A stretch of DNA of 46,808 bases from Bacteroidales bacterium (lineage in GTDB: Bacteria; Bacteroidota; Bacteroidia; Bacteroidales; WCHB1-69): NCBI GenBank assembly GCA_017395245.1, contig JAFPVR010000089.1:1-46808 (forward strand), in the 5' to 3' direction. The notes below the pieces were generated by a model. It saw only the letters and a program-made list of their open reading frames with translations. It made no database searches and had not been told where the DNA came from. Below, in pieces: positions 38,558 to 45,528 of this stretch (its first letter is position 1; every line of letters begins with the position of its first letter). The translations under genes and the position numbers were made by a program.

Positions 38558-39310
38558 TCATAACGTTTTCCGTAACCTCTGTGTCAGCGGCTGTGCGTAG
38601 ATGAAATCATTCAACGTCTGGTTGTCGGAGGTGAGGATGTTGTCGCTGCTGCCGCGCCAGGCCAAATGCCCTTGGTAGATGAACGAGATGGTCTCGCCGA
38701 TCGTGATGATGGAGTTCAGGTCGTGGGTGTTGACTACCGTGGTGGTGTTGAACTCGTGGGTGATCTTGGTGATGAGCTCGTCGATGAGCAGGGAGGTTTT
38801 GGGGTCGAGGCCGGAGTTGGGTTCGTCGAAGAAAAGGTACTTGGGGTTGAAGGCCAAGGCGCGGGCGATGGCGGCGCGTTTCTTCATGCCGCCGCTCAAT
38901 TCCGCCGGAAAGAGCTTGTTGACATTCTCCAAATCAACGCATTCGAGGCAGAAATTGGCGCGGTCGCGTTTCTCGCTCTCGCTCATGTCCGTGAACATGT
39001 CCAACGGGAAGGTGACATTCTCTTCAATAGTCATCGAATCGAAAAGTGCGGATCCTTGGAATACCATCCCCATCTCCTTTCGAAGCAGCAACTTCTCCTT
39101 TTCCGGCAGGTTGTGGAACTCGCGCCCGCTATAGAGTACTTCCCCCTCCTCGGGCGTATGCAATCCCACCAAGCACTTCATCAGCACCGTCTTTCCCGAC
39201 CCGGAACGCCCGATGATCAGGTTCACCTTGCCCTCCTCGAACTGCGTGTCGATATTGTGCAGCACCTGCTTCTCGCCGAAATATTTGGAAACGTTGTTGA
39301 CGGTTATCAT
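38558..39310 (-). CDS. mlaF: MlaF-like ABC ATPase of a lipid-transport system
   Basis: 250-residue ATPase. Walker A 'GRSGSGKTVLMKCLVG' (about 34-49), Q-loop 'MVFQGSALFDSMTIEENVTFPLDM' (in part MVFQGSALFDSM), signature 'LSGGMKKRAAIARAL', Walker B 'YLFFDEPNSGLDP' and H-loop 'VVNTHDL'. The SGGMKKR signature and 'GSALFDS' are typical of MlaF/Ttg2A. It powers an MlaE-type permease in phospholipid or other lipid traffic between the membranes. Its partner mlaE is upstream but separated by 184 bp of heptamer arrays, where these genes usually abut. No MCE-domain (MlaD) gene is in the window. Confidence 0.92.
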   Translation of the reverse strand: MITVNNVSKYFGEKQVLHNIDTQFEEGKVNLIIGRSGSGKTVLMKCLVGLHTPEEGEVLYSGREFHNLPEKEKLLLRKEMGMVFQGSALFDSMTIEENVTFPLDMFTDMSESEKRDRANFCLECVDLENVNKLFPAELSGGMKKRAAIARALAFNPKYLFFDEPNSGLDPKTSLLIDELITKITHEFNTTTVVNTHDLNSIITIGETISFIYQGHLAWRGSSDNILTSDNQTLNDFIYAQPLTQRLRKTL

Positions 39311-39314
39311 TTTG

Positions 39315-39384
39315 GTTTAAGGGTTAAGGTTTAAAGGGTATAGACTTAAGACTTAAGACTTAAGACTTAAGACGTAAGACTTTT
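39315..39384. repeat. Heptamer array I: ten 7-nt units next to the mlaF start codon
   Basis: GTTTAAG, GGTTAAG, GTTTAAA, GGGTATA, GACTTAA x4, GACGTAA, GACTTTT. Exact period 7 for 70 bp, starting 4 nt from the mlaF ATG. Confidence 0.9.
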
Positions 39385-39450
39385 TCGGGTCTATTGTTAT
39401 TATCTGCAAATAATGCACTGTTTGCCATGTTTCACTATCTTTTGTTTTTA

Positions 39451-39499
39451 AGTCTCAAGTCTCAGGTCTTAAGTCTCAGGTCTTAAGTCTCAAGTCACA
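39451..39499. repeat. Heptamer array I2: seven 7-nt units ending in the mlaE stop codon
   Basis: AGTCTCA x2, GGTCTTA, AGTCTCA, GGTCTTA, AGTCTCA, AGTCACA. Exact period 7; it overlaps the mlaE stop codon (39495-39497). Confidence 0.88.
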
Positions 39500-40238
39500 A
39501 CATAACATCCGTAATCACCACATTCAACACCAAAATAACAAAACTCGACACCACAATCGCTTGCGTGCTGGCCTTGCCAAGTTCGAGTGCGCCGCCTTCG
39601 ATACGGTAGCCGTAGAAGGAGGCCACGGTGGACATGACGAAGGCGAAGATGCAGGTTTTTGTCAGCGCATATACCACGTCATAAACACGGAAGCAGTAGG
39701 TCAGACCGTCGATGAAATGGTAGGTGCTGATGCAGCCAGTGATCCACACCGTCAGAAAGCTGCCGAGTAGGGCAAAGGCGATACTGAAAACGCAAAGTAT
39801 GGGGTTGACGATGATGGATGCCAGTACTTTGGGCAGCACCAAATGCGAGGCGGGGTTGATGCCCATAACCTCCAATGCGTCAATCTGTTCTGTGACACGC
39901 ATACTGCCAATCTCCGCCGTGATGCGCGAACCGAGGTTGCCCACCAACAGCAGACTGATGATGGTGGGGCAGAGTTCCATCACGATGGAGGTACGGGAAA
40001 TGAAACCCACCGTCCATTTGGGAATCCAGCCGCTTTCAATCTGCAGAGCCGTCTGCATCGTGATCACACTGCCCATGGCAAGTGACACGATGCTGACGAT
40101 CAGCATGGAGCCGATGCCCATAGCGTCCATCTCGAACACCCATTTCTTCAGAAACACGGACCATTTGGCCGGTTTGCTGAAGACCTGGCGCAGGAAAATG
40201 AGATATTCGCCAAAGGTGGCAAGGGCTTGTCGGAGCAT
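39495..40238 (-). CDS. mlaE: MlaE-family ABC permease
   Basis: 247-residue inner-membrane permease with about 5-6 hydrophobic segments. Family motifs: 'FLKKWVFEMDAMGIGSMLIVSIVSLAMGSVITMQTALQ' (in part GSMLIVSIVSLAMGSVITM), 'ELCPTIISLLLVGNLGSRITAEIGSMRVTEQIDALEVMGI' (in part GSRITAEIGSMRVTEQIDA, the coupling-helix region) and 'LVLPKVLASIIVNPIL'. With MlaF it forms the membrane part of a lipid-transport ABC system. The start codon abuts the aspS stop codon with no spacer, so it is translated from the aspS transcript. Confidence 0.93.
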   Translation of the reverse strand: MLRQALATFGEYLIFLRQVFSKPAKWSVFLKKWVFEMDAMGIGSMLIVSIVSLAMGSVITMQTALQIESGWIPKWTVGFISRTSIVMELCPTIISLLLVGNLGSRITAEIGSMRVTEQIDALEVMGINPASHLVLPKVLASIIVNPILCVFSIAFALLGSFLTVWITGCISTYHFIDGLTYCFRVYDVVYALTKTCIFAFVMSTVASFYGYRIEGGALELGKASTQAIVVSSFVILVLNVVITDVML

Positions 40239-41981
40239 TTATTTCAGTTTGATGTTCAGCTCGTCGAGCTGTTTGGGATCGATGGGGGTGGGGGCGGGCA
40301 GCATGGTGTCGCGGCCGGCGTTGTTCTTCGGGAACGCGATGAAGTCACGGATGCTGTCGCAATCGCTCAGCACGGCGCACAGACGGTCGAAACCGAAGGC
40401 GATACCACCGTGCGGCGGGGCACCGAACTTGAAGGCGTTAATCAAGAATCCGAACTGGCTTTGCGCCTGCTCTTCGGTAAAGTTCAGGGCTTTGAACATG
40501 CGCTTTTGCAGCTCCGGACGGTGGATACGGATGGAGCCGCCGCCGATTTCCGAACCGTTGATGACCAGGTCGTAAGCGTTGGCCAACACCTCGCCGGGAC
40601 GGCTTTCGAGCCAGTCCTCATGCTCGGGTTTCGGCGCGGTAAACGGGTGATGCATAGCGTAATAGCGTTGCGTCTCCTCATCCCACTCCAAAAGCGGGAA
40701 ATCGATCACCCACATCGCCTTGTACTCGCCGGCCTTGCGCAGACCGAGACGGGTGCCCATCTCCAGACGCAGCTCGCACATCTGCTTGCGCGTCTTCATC
40801 GCCTTGCCGGAAAGGATCAGGATGAGGTCGCCGGCGTGCGCATCGCAACGTTCGGCCACGGCCTTGAGGTCATCCTGCGTGTAGAATTTATCGACAGAGG
40901 ACTTGTACGTACCATCTTGATTGCAAAGGATATAGACCAAACCGGCGGCACCCACACGCGGACTCTTCACAAACTCGGTGAGATTGTCGAGTTGCTTGCG
41001 GGAGTAGTTGCCGCAGCCCTCGGCCTTGATGCCGACGATGAGCTCAGCCTCGTTGAAGACTTTGAAATCCTTGTGCTGCAGCACGTCGTTGAGCTCCACA
41101 AAACGCATGCCGAAGCGGGCGTCGGGCTTGTCGGAGCCGTAGTATTTCATCGCGTCGTTCCAGGTCATGCGGTCTAACTTGCCGATTTCCATCCCCTTGA
41201 AGGTGCGGAAAATGTGCTGCACGAGACCTTCGAACAGGTTGAGGATGTCTTCCTGTTCGATGAACGACATTTCGCAGTCGACCTGGGTGAATTCGGGTTG
41301 GCGGTCGGCGCGGAGGTCTTCGTCGCGGAAGCAGCGCACAATCTGGAAGTAGCGGTCCATGCCGGCCATCATCAACAGTTGCTTGAGGGTCTGCGGGGAT
41401 TGCGGCAGGGCGTAGAACTCGCCGGGGTTCATGCGGGAGGGCACGAGGAAGTCGCGGGCGCCCTCGGGGGTGCTGTTCACGAGGAACGGGGTCTCAATTT
41501 CGAGGAAGCCCTGTCCGCTCAGGTATTTGCGGATTTCCAGACCGAGTTTGTGGCGGAAGATGAGGTTGTTCTTCACGGGGTTGCGACGGATGTCGAGGTA
41601 GCGGTAGCGCATACGCAGTTCGTCGCCGCCGTCGGACTCGTCCTCGATGGTGAACGGGGGCACTTCCGCAGCGTTAAGCACGTTCAGTTCGTGCACCTCG
41701 ATTTCGATGTCGCCAGTGGGGATGTTCTTGTTCTTGCTGTAACGTTCGATCACTTTGCCGGTCACTTGGATTACCCATTCGCGGCCCATCTGTTCGGCGC
41801 GTTCGCAAAGTTCAGGGCGTTCCTCGTGGTTGAAGGCTAATTGCGTGATGCCATAGCGGTCGCGCAAGTCAATGAAAATCATGCCGCCCAGATGGCGGAT
41901 CTTCTGAATCCAACCGCTCAAAGTCACGGTCTGCTGAATGTTCTCAAGCGTCAGCTCGCCACAGGTATGTGTTCTATACAT
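40239..41981 (-). CDS. aspS: Aspartyl-tRNA synthetase
   Basis: Class II synthetase, 580 residues from the ATG at 41981 ([11 protein letters not shown]); the open frame extends 14 codons upstream but across a -7 box, so the shorter form is chosen. The order is an N-terminal OB-fold anticodon-binding domain ('[30 protein letters not shown]' in part [19 protein letters not shown]), class II motif 2 region '[20 protein letters not shown]' with flanking '[16 protein letters not shown]', a bacterial GAD insertion domain, and motif 3 '[15 protein letters not shown]'. The bacterial GAD domain and length make it the housekeeping AspRS. Confidence 0.97.
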   Translation of the reverse strand: MYRTHTCGELTLENIQQTVTLSGWIQKIRHLGGMIFIDLRDRYGITQLAFNHEERPELCERAEQMGREWVIQVTGKVIERYSKNKNIPTGDIEIEVHELNVLNAAEVPPFTIEDESDGGDELRMRYRYLDIRRNPVKNNLIFRHKLGLEIRKYLSGQGFLEIETPFLVNSTPEGARDFLVPSRMNPGEFYALPQSPQTLKQLLMMAGMDRYFQIVRCFRDEDLRADRQPEFTQVDCEMSFIEQEDILNLFEGLVQHIFRTFKGMEIGKLDRMTWNDAMKYYGSDKPDARFGMRFVELNDVLQHKDFKVFNEAELIVGIKAEGCGNYSRKQLDNLTEFVKSPRVGAAGLVYILCNQDGTYKSSVDKFYTQDDLKAVAERCDAHAGDLILILSGKAMKTRKQMCELRLEMGTRLGLRKAGEYKAMWVIDFPLLEWDEETQRYYAMHHPFTAPKPEHEDWLESRPGEVLANAYDLVINGSEIGGGSIRIHRPELQKRMFKALNFTEEQAQSQFGFLINAFKFGAPPHGGIAFGFDRLCAVLSDCDSIRDFIAFPKNNAGRDTMLPAPTPIDPKQLDELNIKLK

Positions 41982-42012
41982 AATAGTAGGATTATAACCA
42001 AAAAAACGGGTG

Positions 42013-42020
42013 CAAAGATA
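42013..42020 (-). promoter_or_regulatory. -7 box (TATCTTTG) of aspS
   Basis: TATCTTTG then CACCC on the minus strand, 31 nt before the aspS ATG. Heptamer array J begins 17 nt upstream and covers the -33 position. Confidence 0.65.
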
Positions 42021-42037
42021 CATTTTATTTGGGAATG

Positions 42038-42128
42038 GTGATTAGTGAACAGTGATTTGTGATTAGTGATTGGTGAACAGTGATTTGTGATTAGTGATTG
42101 GTGATTAGTGATTGGTGAACAGTGATTT
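42038..42128. repeat. Heptamer array J: thirteen GTGATTA-like units with higher-order order
   Basis: GTGATTA, GTGAACA, GTGATTT, GTGATTA, GTGATTG, GTGAACA, GTGATTT, GTGATTA, GTGATTG, GTGATTA, GTGATTG, GTGAACA, GTGATTT. The period is exactly 7 for 91 bp. The GTGAACA-GTGATTT-GTGATTA-GTGATTG block recurs, so part of it grew by 28-bp duplication. It lies between the divergent promoters of aspS and the RyR cassette. Confidence 0.95.
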
Positions 42129-42171
42129 GTTGAAATAAATGTCATCTATCCCTTCCGATGGAAAAAATTGT

Positions 42172-42179
42172 TACTTTTG
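42172..42179 (+). promoter_or_regulatory. -7 box (TACTTTTG) of the RyR-TIR cassette
   Basis: TACTTTTG followed by CACCG, 26 nt before the RyR gene ATG at 42206. No TTG is seen 19-21 nt upstream. Confidence 0.6.
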
Positions 42180-42205
42180 CACCGATAATTGCAAATGATT
42201 CAGAT

Positions 42206-42502
42206 ATGGAAAACGGATACAGCCCAAAACCCATCGACACCACTGATGTCGAGCTTTCCGAAGAATTGCTTCTGCTCACCGAGCAGTTGGCGCGCAACGT
42301 GCACGACAACTGGGCCATCGGCCGCATAAACGACGGCTGGACCTACGGTCCCGAGCGCAACGACACCCTCAAGCACAATCCCTGTTTGGTGGATTATGAC
42401 GACCTTCCCGAAAGCGAGAAGGAATATGACCGGAATACTGCCATGGAGACGCTGAAGACAATCCTGAAATTAGGGTGGGGAATAGCGAAAATCACGGAAT
42501 AA
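42206..42502 (+). CDS. Stand-alone RyR-domain protein
   Basis: 98 residues, nearly all one RyR (ryanodine receptor) domain (about 20-94): 'LTEQLARNVHDNWAIGRINDGWTYGPERND', 'HNPCLVDYDDLPESEKEYDRNTAMETLKTILKLGWGI' (shown in parts: DNWAIGRINDGWTYGPERND and DLPESEKEYDRNTAMETLK). These are the strongest domain matches in the cassette. The start at 42206 is chosen because the longer frame from 42158 begins upstream of the -7 box. No TM or signal. Bacterial RyR domains are thought to bind small ligands, possibly nucleotide-derived, and often accompany channel or TIR proteins. The next gene starts 19 nt later. Confidence 0.88.
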   Translation: MENGYSPKPIDTTDVELSEELLLLTEQLARNVHDNWAIGRINDGWTYGPERNDTLKHNPCLVDYDDLPESEKEYDRNTAMETLKTILKLGWGIAKITE

Positions 42503-42521
42503 ATCATTAAAAATCAATATT

Positions 42522-43019
42522 ATGGCAGAAGAAAATAACACAGAAAAACTTCAAGAGGCGAAGGGAATCAAAGATGAAATTAAGAAACAAAATAGGAAGA
42601 ACGCATTTTACTTTACGGTAATCGTTGTGGTTCTCGCCTTGTGGATTCTTTTGGGAATGCTTACCATAAGGCAGTTATGGTGGCTGTACAGTGTCCAAAA
42701 GACGCCTCTCGATCTCATTTTGGTCATTTTTGTCATCACGGTTCTCACGGTGATGGCCGCTTTGGCCGTCCGTTTCTTGCACAAAAGAATGACGGAGAAA
42801 GACCAGGAAATAACGCGTTGGCGCACAAAACTTTTGGATGCTTATGGTTGCCTTCTGGAAGCAGAGGTGAATGTTGTTAAAAAAACGATTGAACCAAAGA
42901 AAGAAAAAACGCAAATCGAAAAAGATATAGAGGAAAAGAAGCAGAAACTTGAACTCGAGAAATTGAAACTCGAACTTCATGAAACGACGGAAAAACTGCA
43001 AAAGTATAACGAAAAGTAA
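42522..43019 (+). CDS. Two-TM protein with C-terminal coiled coil
   Basis: 165 residues, not recognised as a named family. The charged N-terminus (1-27) is followed by TM1 (about 29-48), a short loop with 'QLWWLYSVQKTP', TM2 (about 62-84), and a Lys/Glu-rich helical tail (about 92-165), strongly coiled-coil from about 125 ('EKDIEEKKQKLELEKLKLEL'). It lies between the RyR gene and the channel-like gene with 19- and 18-nt spacers, so it is probably a membrane partner or oligomerisation factor of the channel-like protein. More AT-rich than the flanking housekeeping genes. Confidence 0.75.
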   Translation: MAEENNTEKLQEAKGIKDEIKKQNRKNAFYFTVIVVVLALWILLGMLTIRQLWWLYSVQKTPLDLILVIFVITVLTVMAALAVRFLHKRMTEKDQEITRWRTKLLDAYGCLLEAEVNVVKKTIEPKKEKTQIEKDIEEKKQKLELEKLKLELHETTEKLQKYNEK

Positions 43020-43037
43020 TCCGAAAAATAGCATTTC

Positions 43038-45089
43038 ATGATTAACCGACTGATCAGCTTTTTTTTCTGGCATTTTGACCGCACTTTCGGCAACAGCCGC
43101 CGATGGGCAATACAAATACTGCATGTACTGACAATTCTTACAGTGGTAATTGTATTGTTCGCAGCTATTGGATTCTGTTTTAAAATAGGATATCAGCAAC
43201 CAAAAGGGAAAATTGAAGACAACATTTGGCTTCAGACTATCGGCATGATATTCAACGCCAGCAACCTGCCGCCTGCTACGGAGATGCGCGACATCCCTAG
43301 TTGGTGGCAAGTGATTGTCGCTCTGGTGGGTGCGGTCGTGTTCACTGGTTTCACCATCAGCTTCGTCGGCAATTTCTTGACCAACCGCATCAATGCCTAT
43401 CGCGATGGCTCTGTGAGATACTACTTCAGCGACCACATCCTCTTTTTGGGTGGTAGCAGGATGATTCCGCCCATGTTCAGGGAACTGATTAAAAATTCCG
43501 AGTATCGCAAAAAGCACTTCGTCGTTCTCACGAATGACGAGCCGGAGCGTGTGCGCCGGCATATTGACGGGGCTTTGGATTTGGAAGAGAAGAAAGGGCT
43601 GAAAATAACCGTGTTACGCGGTTATCGCGACGACAAAGAAACCTTGCAAAGTGTGCATTTGGACAAGGCGGCCAGAATCTACATTGTTGGGGACAATCCC
43701 TTCGATGTCGAACATGATTCCACCAATATGGCCTGCTGGAACTTGGCCAAACAGCTGTGTTCGCATCGGAAGGATGTGCCCTGCTTCCTGCTTTTCCGCC
43801 GGGAAAGTTCCATCTTCCTGTTCCGGCATCGGGACAGTGACATGAATCTTTGTTTGGACACCACTGTGGTCAACCGTTTGGAGTCGGTGGCGCAGCGCGT
43901 TTTGGTGCACAACGGCGGTGAGAACAGCCAGTATCCCCCGTTGGACAGAAACGGAATCGACAAAGACAGCAATCGAACCGTTCATTTTGTGCTGTACGGC
44001 ATGACTGCGGTCTCCTACGCGATGGCCACCACTGCCGCCCATCTATGCCATTTCCCGAACTTTGTCGCGCGCAACGCCAATGGCACATTCGGAGAAAACA
44101 AGGAAAGACGCACCAAAATCACCTTGATTGCGCCCAACATCAAAGAGGAAATGGCCTATATGACCACGCATTTGGACAGCCTTTTCAGCATTTCCAAGTA
44201 CGCCCTTTATGATAGCAACTGGAAGTTTGGCGACAAGAAGCCCGATCCTGTTTGGAGGCGTGAATTGGGCGAGGTGGGCGATTTCTTGGACATTGAATGG
44301 GAGTTTGTGGATGGCAACATTGCGGATGAACATGTGCGTATGTTGTTGAAACAGTACTACATAGACAATATGGAAGGAAAGACCTATCTCACGGTGGCCT
44401 TTTGTGGGGAGAAAGCGGACCGCAACACGGCGGGGGCGCTTTATCTGCCTTCGGAATACCACCGGATTACCATGAAAGAGGGTGGGGGAGACGAAATTGA
44501 TTACGAAAAGACCATCCCGATCTTGGTCTACCAGCCGGAGAGTGAGGAGTTGCTCAAAACCTCCAACCAGGAGATTGCCATGTTCCGTAATATTTTGCCA
44601 TTCGGCAGTGTGCGAGAGAGTTACGATCCCTCCATTCGCCGCCGGATTTTGGAGGGAAAGCGGATCAACTACATTTACAACCAGGGTGACGACTATGCCT
44701 TTATGACCTCCGATGCTGCTGTGTTGGACGGGCTTTGGCGGAAGGCGAAGTATGTGGACCAGATGTCCAACATATACAGCGCCAGCCACATAGGGGTGAA
44801 ATTGCGCAGTGTGGGCAACCGCACCGACCTCACGGACGAGGATGTGCAGCTGTTGGCCGTCACGGAGCACAACCGCTGGAATGTGGAGAAGCTGCTGATG
44901 GGTTTCGAGGCCTTGCCGAAGGCGGAGCGCGCCAAACAGAACACCGATGAAGGCTATAGGGAATTGAGAGAGTTAAGGAAGCAGTTCAAGCATTACTGCA
45001 TCGCACCCTACAGTGAACTTCTTTCCAAGGATAATAGTTCTGACATATTGATTGTGAAGAACTTGGGGGATGTGGTGGAAAAAGAGTGA
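43038..45089 (+). CDS. Putative ligand-gated membrane protein: 2 TM, RCK/TrkA-N-like and RyR-like C-terminus
   Basis: 683 residues. TM1 is about 24-50 and TM2 about 91-113; the segment between them ('DNIWLQTIGMIFNASNLPP') could hold a pore loop, but no canonical TVGYG filter is visible. A Rossmann-like RCK/TrkA-N region follows (about 130-225: 'HILFLGGSRMIPPMFREL', 'HFVVLTNDEPERVRRHI', 'ITVLRGYRDDKETLQSVHLDKAARIYIVGDN' in part VLRGYRDDKETLQSVHLDKA), a layout like CASTOR/POLLUX-type channels. The last about 65 residues ('LLAVTEHNRWNVEKLLMGFEALP', then 'FKHYCIAPYSELL') match a divergent bacterial RyR-like domain. Likely a nucleotide- or ligand-gated ion channel; the selectivity and gating are inference. 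Confidence 0.75.
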   Translation: MINRLISFFFWHFDRTFGNSRRWAIQILHVLTILTVVIVLFAAIGFCFKIGYQQPKGKIEDNIWLQTIGMIFNASNLPPATEMRDIPSWWQVIVALVGAVVFTGFTISFVGNFLTNRINAYRDGSVRYYFSDHILFLGGSRMIPPMFRELIKNSEYRKKHFVVLTNDEPERVRRHIDGALDLEEKKGLKITVLRGYRDDKETLQSVHLDKAARIYIVGDNPFDVEHDSTNMACWNLAKQLCSHRKDVPCFLLFRRESSIFLFRHRDSDMNLCLDTTVVNRLESVAQRVLVHNGGENSQYPPLDRNGIDKDSNRTVHFVLYGMTAVSYAMATTAAHLCHFPNFVARNANGTFGENKERRTKITLIAPNIKEEMAYMTTHLDSLFSISKYALYDSNWKFGDKKPDPVWRRELGEVGDFLDIEWEFVDGNIADEHVRMLLKQYYIDNMEGKTYLTVAFCGEKADRNTAGALYLPSEYHRITMKEGGGDEIDYEKTIPILVYQPESEELLKTSNQEIAMFRNILPFGSVRESYDPSIRRRILEGKRINYIYNQGDDYAFMTSDAAVLDGLWRKAKYVDQMSNIYSASHIGVKLRSVGNRTDLTDEDVQLLAVTEHNRWNVEKLLMGFEALPKAERAKQNTDEGYRELRELRKQFKHYCIAPYSELLSKDNSSDILIVKNLGDVVEKE

Positions 45090-45140
45090 AAAGAGCGAAT
45101 AGCCGAGACAAATAAACAAGTCAAATAAAATCGAGGAAAA

Positions 45141-45467
45141 GTGGACACCAATTTATCAAAAGAAGAATTCAAAGAGCTGGTCATGCTTTACGTGGCCAAC
45201 AGCGACGGTCGTGTGAACCTCGACGAGGTCCGCGCCATGTTGGAGAGAACCTCCCCGAAAGTCTATGCGGCGGTCCGTCTCAAGTTCGCCAAGATGAACG
45301 ACGTGGAGGTGCTGCAGTGCATCACGGAGCTCAAGAAGCATTATTTCACCACCGACGCCGACCGCCAGGAACTGTTAGCCGACCTGAAGGCTGTGGTGGA
45401 AGCCGACGGAAAGCTATTGCCGGTGGAGGAGTATTTGTTGAGGGGGGTTGAGGGAGTGTTTATCTGA
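45141..45467 (+). CDS. TerB-like domain protein
   Basis: 108 residues, starting with GTG at 45141 (GAGG 5-9 nt upstream). Two similar halves carry the TerB pattern: 'LVMLYVANSDGRVNLDEVRAML' (about 13-34) and 'LLADLKAVVEADGKLLPVEEYLLRGVEGVF' (in part AVVEADGKLLPVEEYLLRGV). The acidic DG motifs resemble the metal-binding pairs of TerB/TelA-associated proteins. It has no TM, so it is a cytoplasmic helical adaptor. TerB-like domains are found in stress and conflict operons beside TIR, vWA or ATPase genes. It lies 51 nt after the channel-like gene and 61 nt before the TIR gene. Confidence 0.68.
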   Translation: MDTNLSKEEFKELVMLYVANSDGRVNLDEVRAMLERTSPKVYAAVRLKFAKMNDVEVLQCITELKKHYFTTDADRQELLADLKAVVEADGKLLPVEEYLLRGVEGVFI

Positions 45468-45528
45468 GGAAAAAGGCTTAACGTGTTATCCTCATCCTGC
45501 ATTTTGATGAATATTAAAAATTGATTTA

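Noticed and set aside
40227-41177. Plus-strand open frame of 316 codons opposite aspS
   Set aside because: Antisense to a clear aspartyl-tRNA synthetase; no start signal or recognisable domain.
12754-42128. Could the heptamer arrays be CRISPR arrays?
   Set aside because: Units are 7 nt without spacers, differ between loci, and no cas genes are present.
43240-43300. Potassium selectivity filter in the channel-like protein
   Set aside because: No TVGYG or close variant lies between the two TM helices, so potassium selectivity is not claimed.
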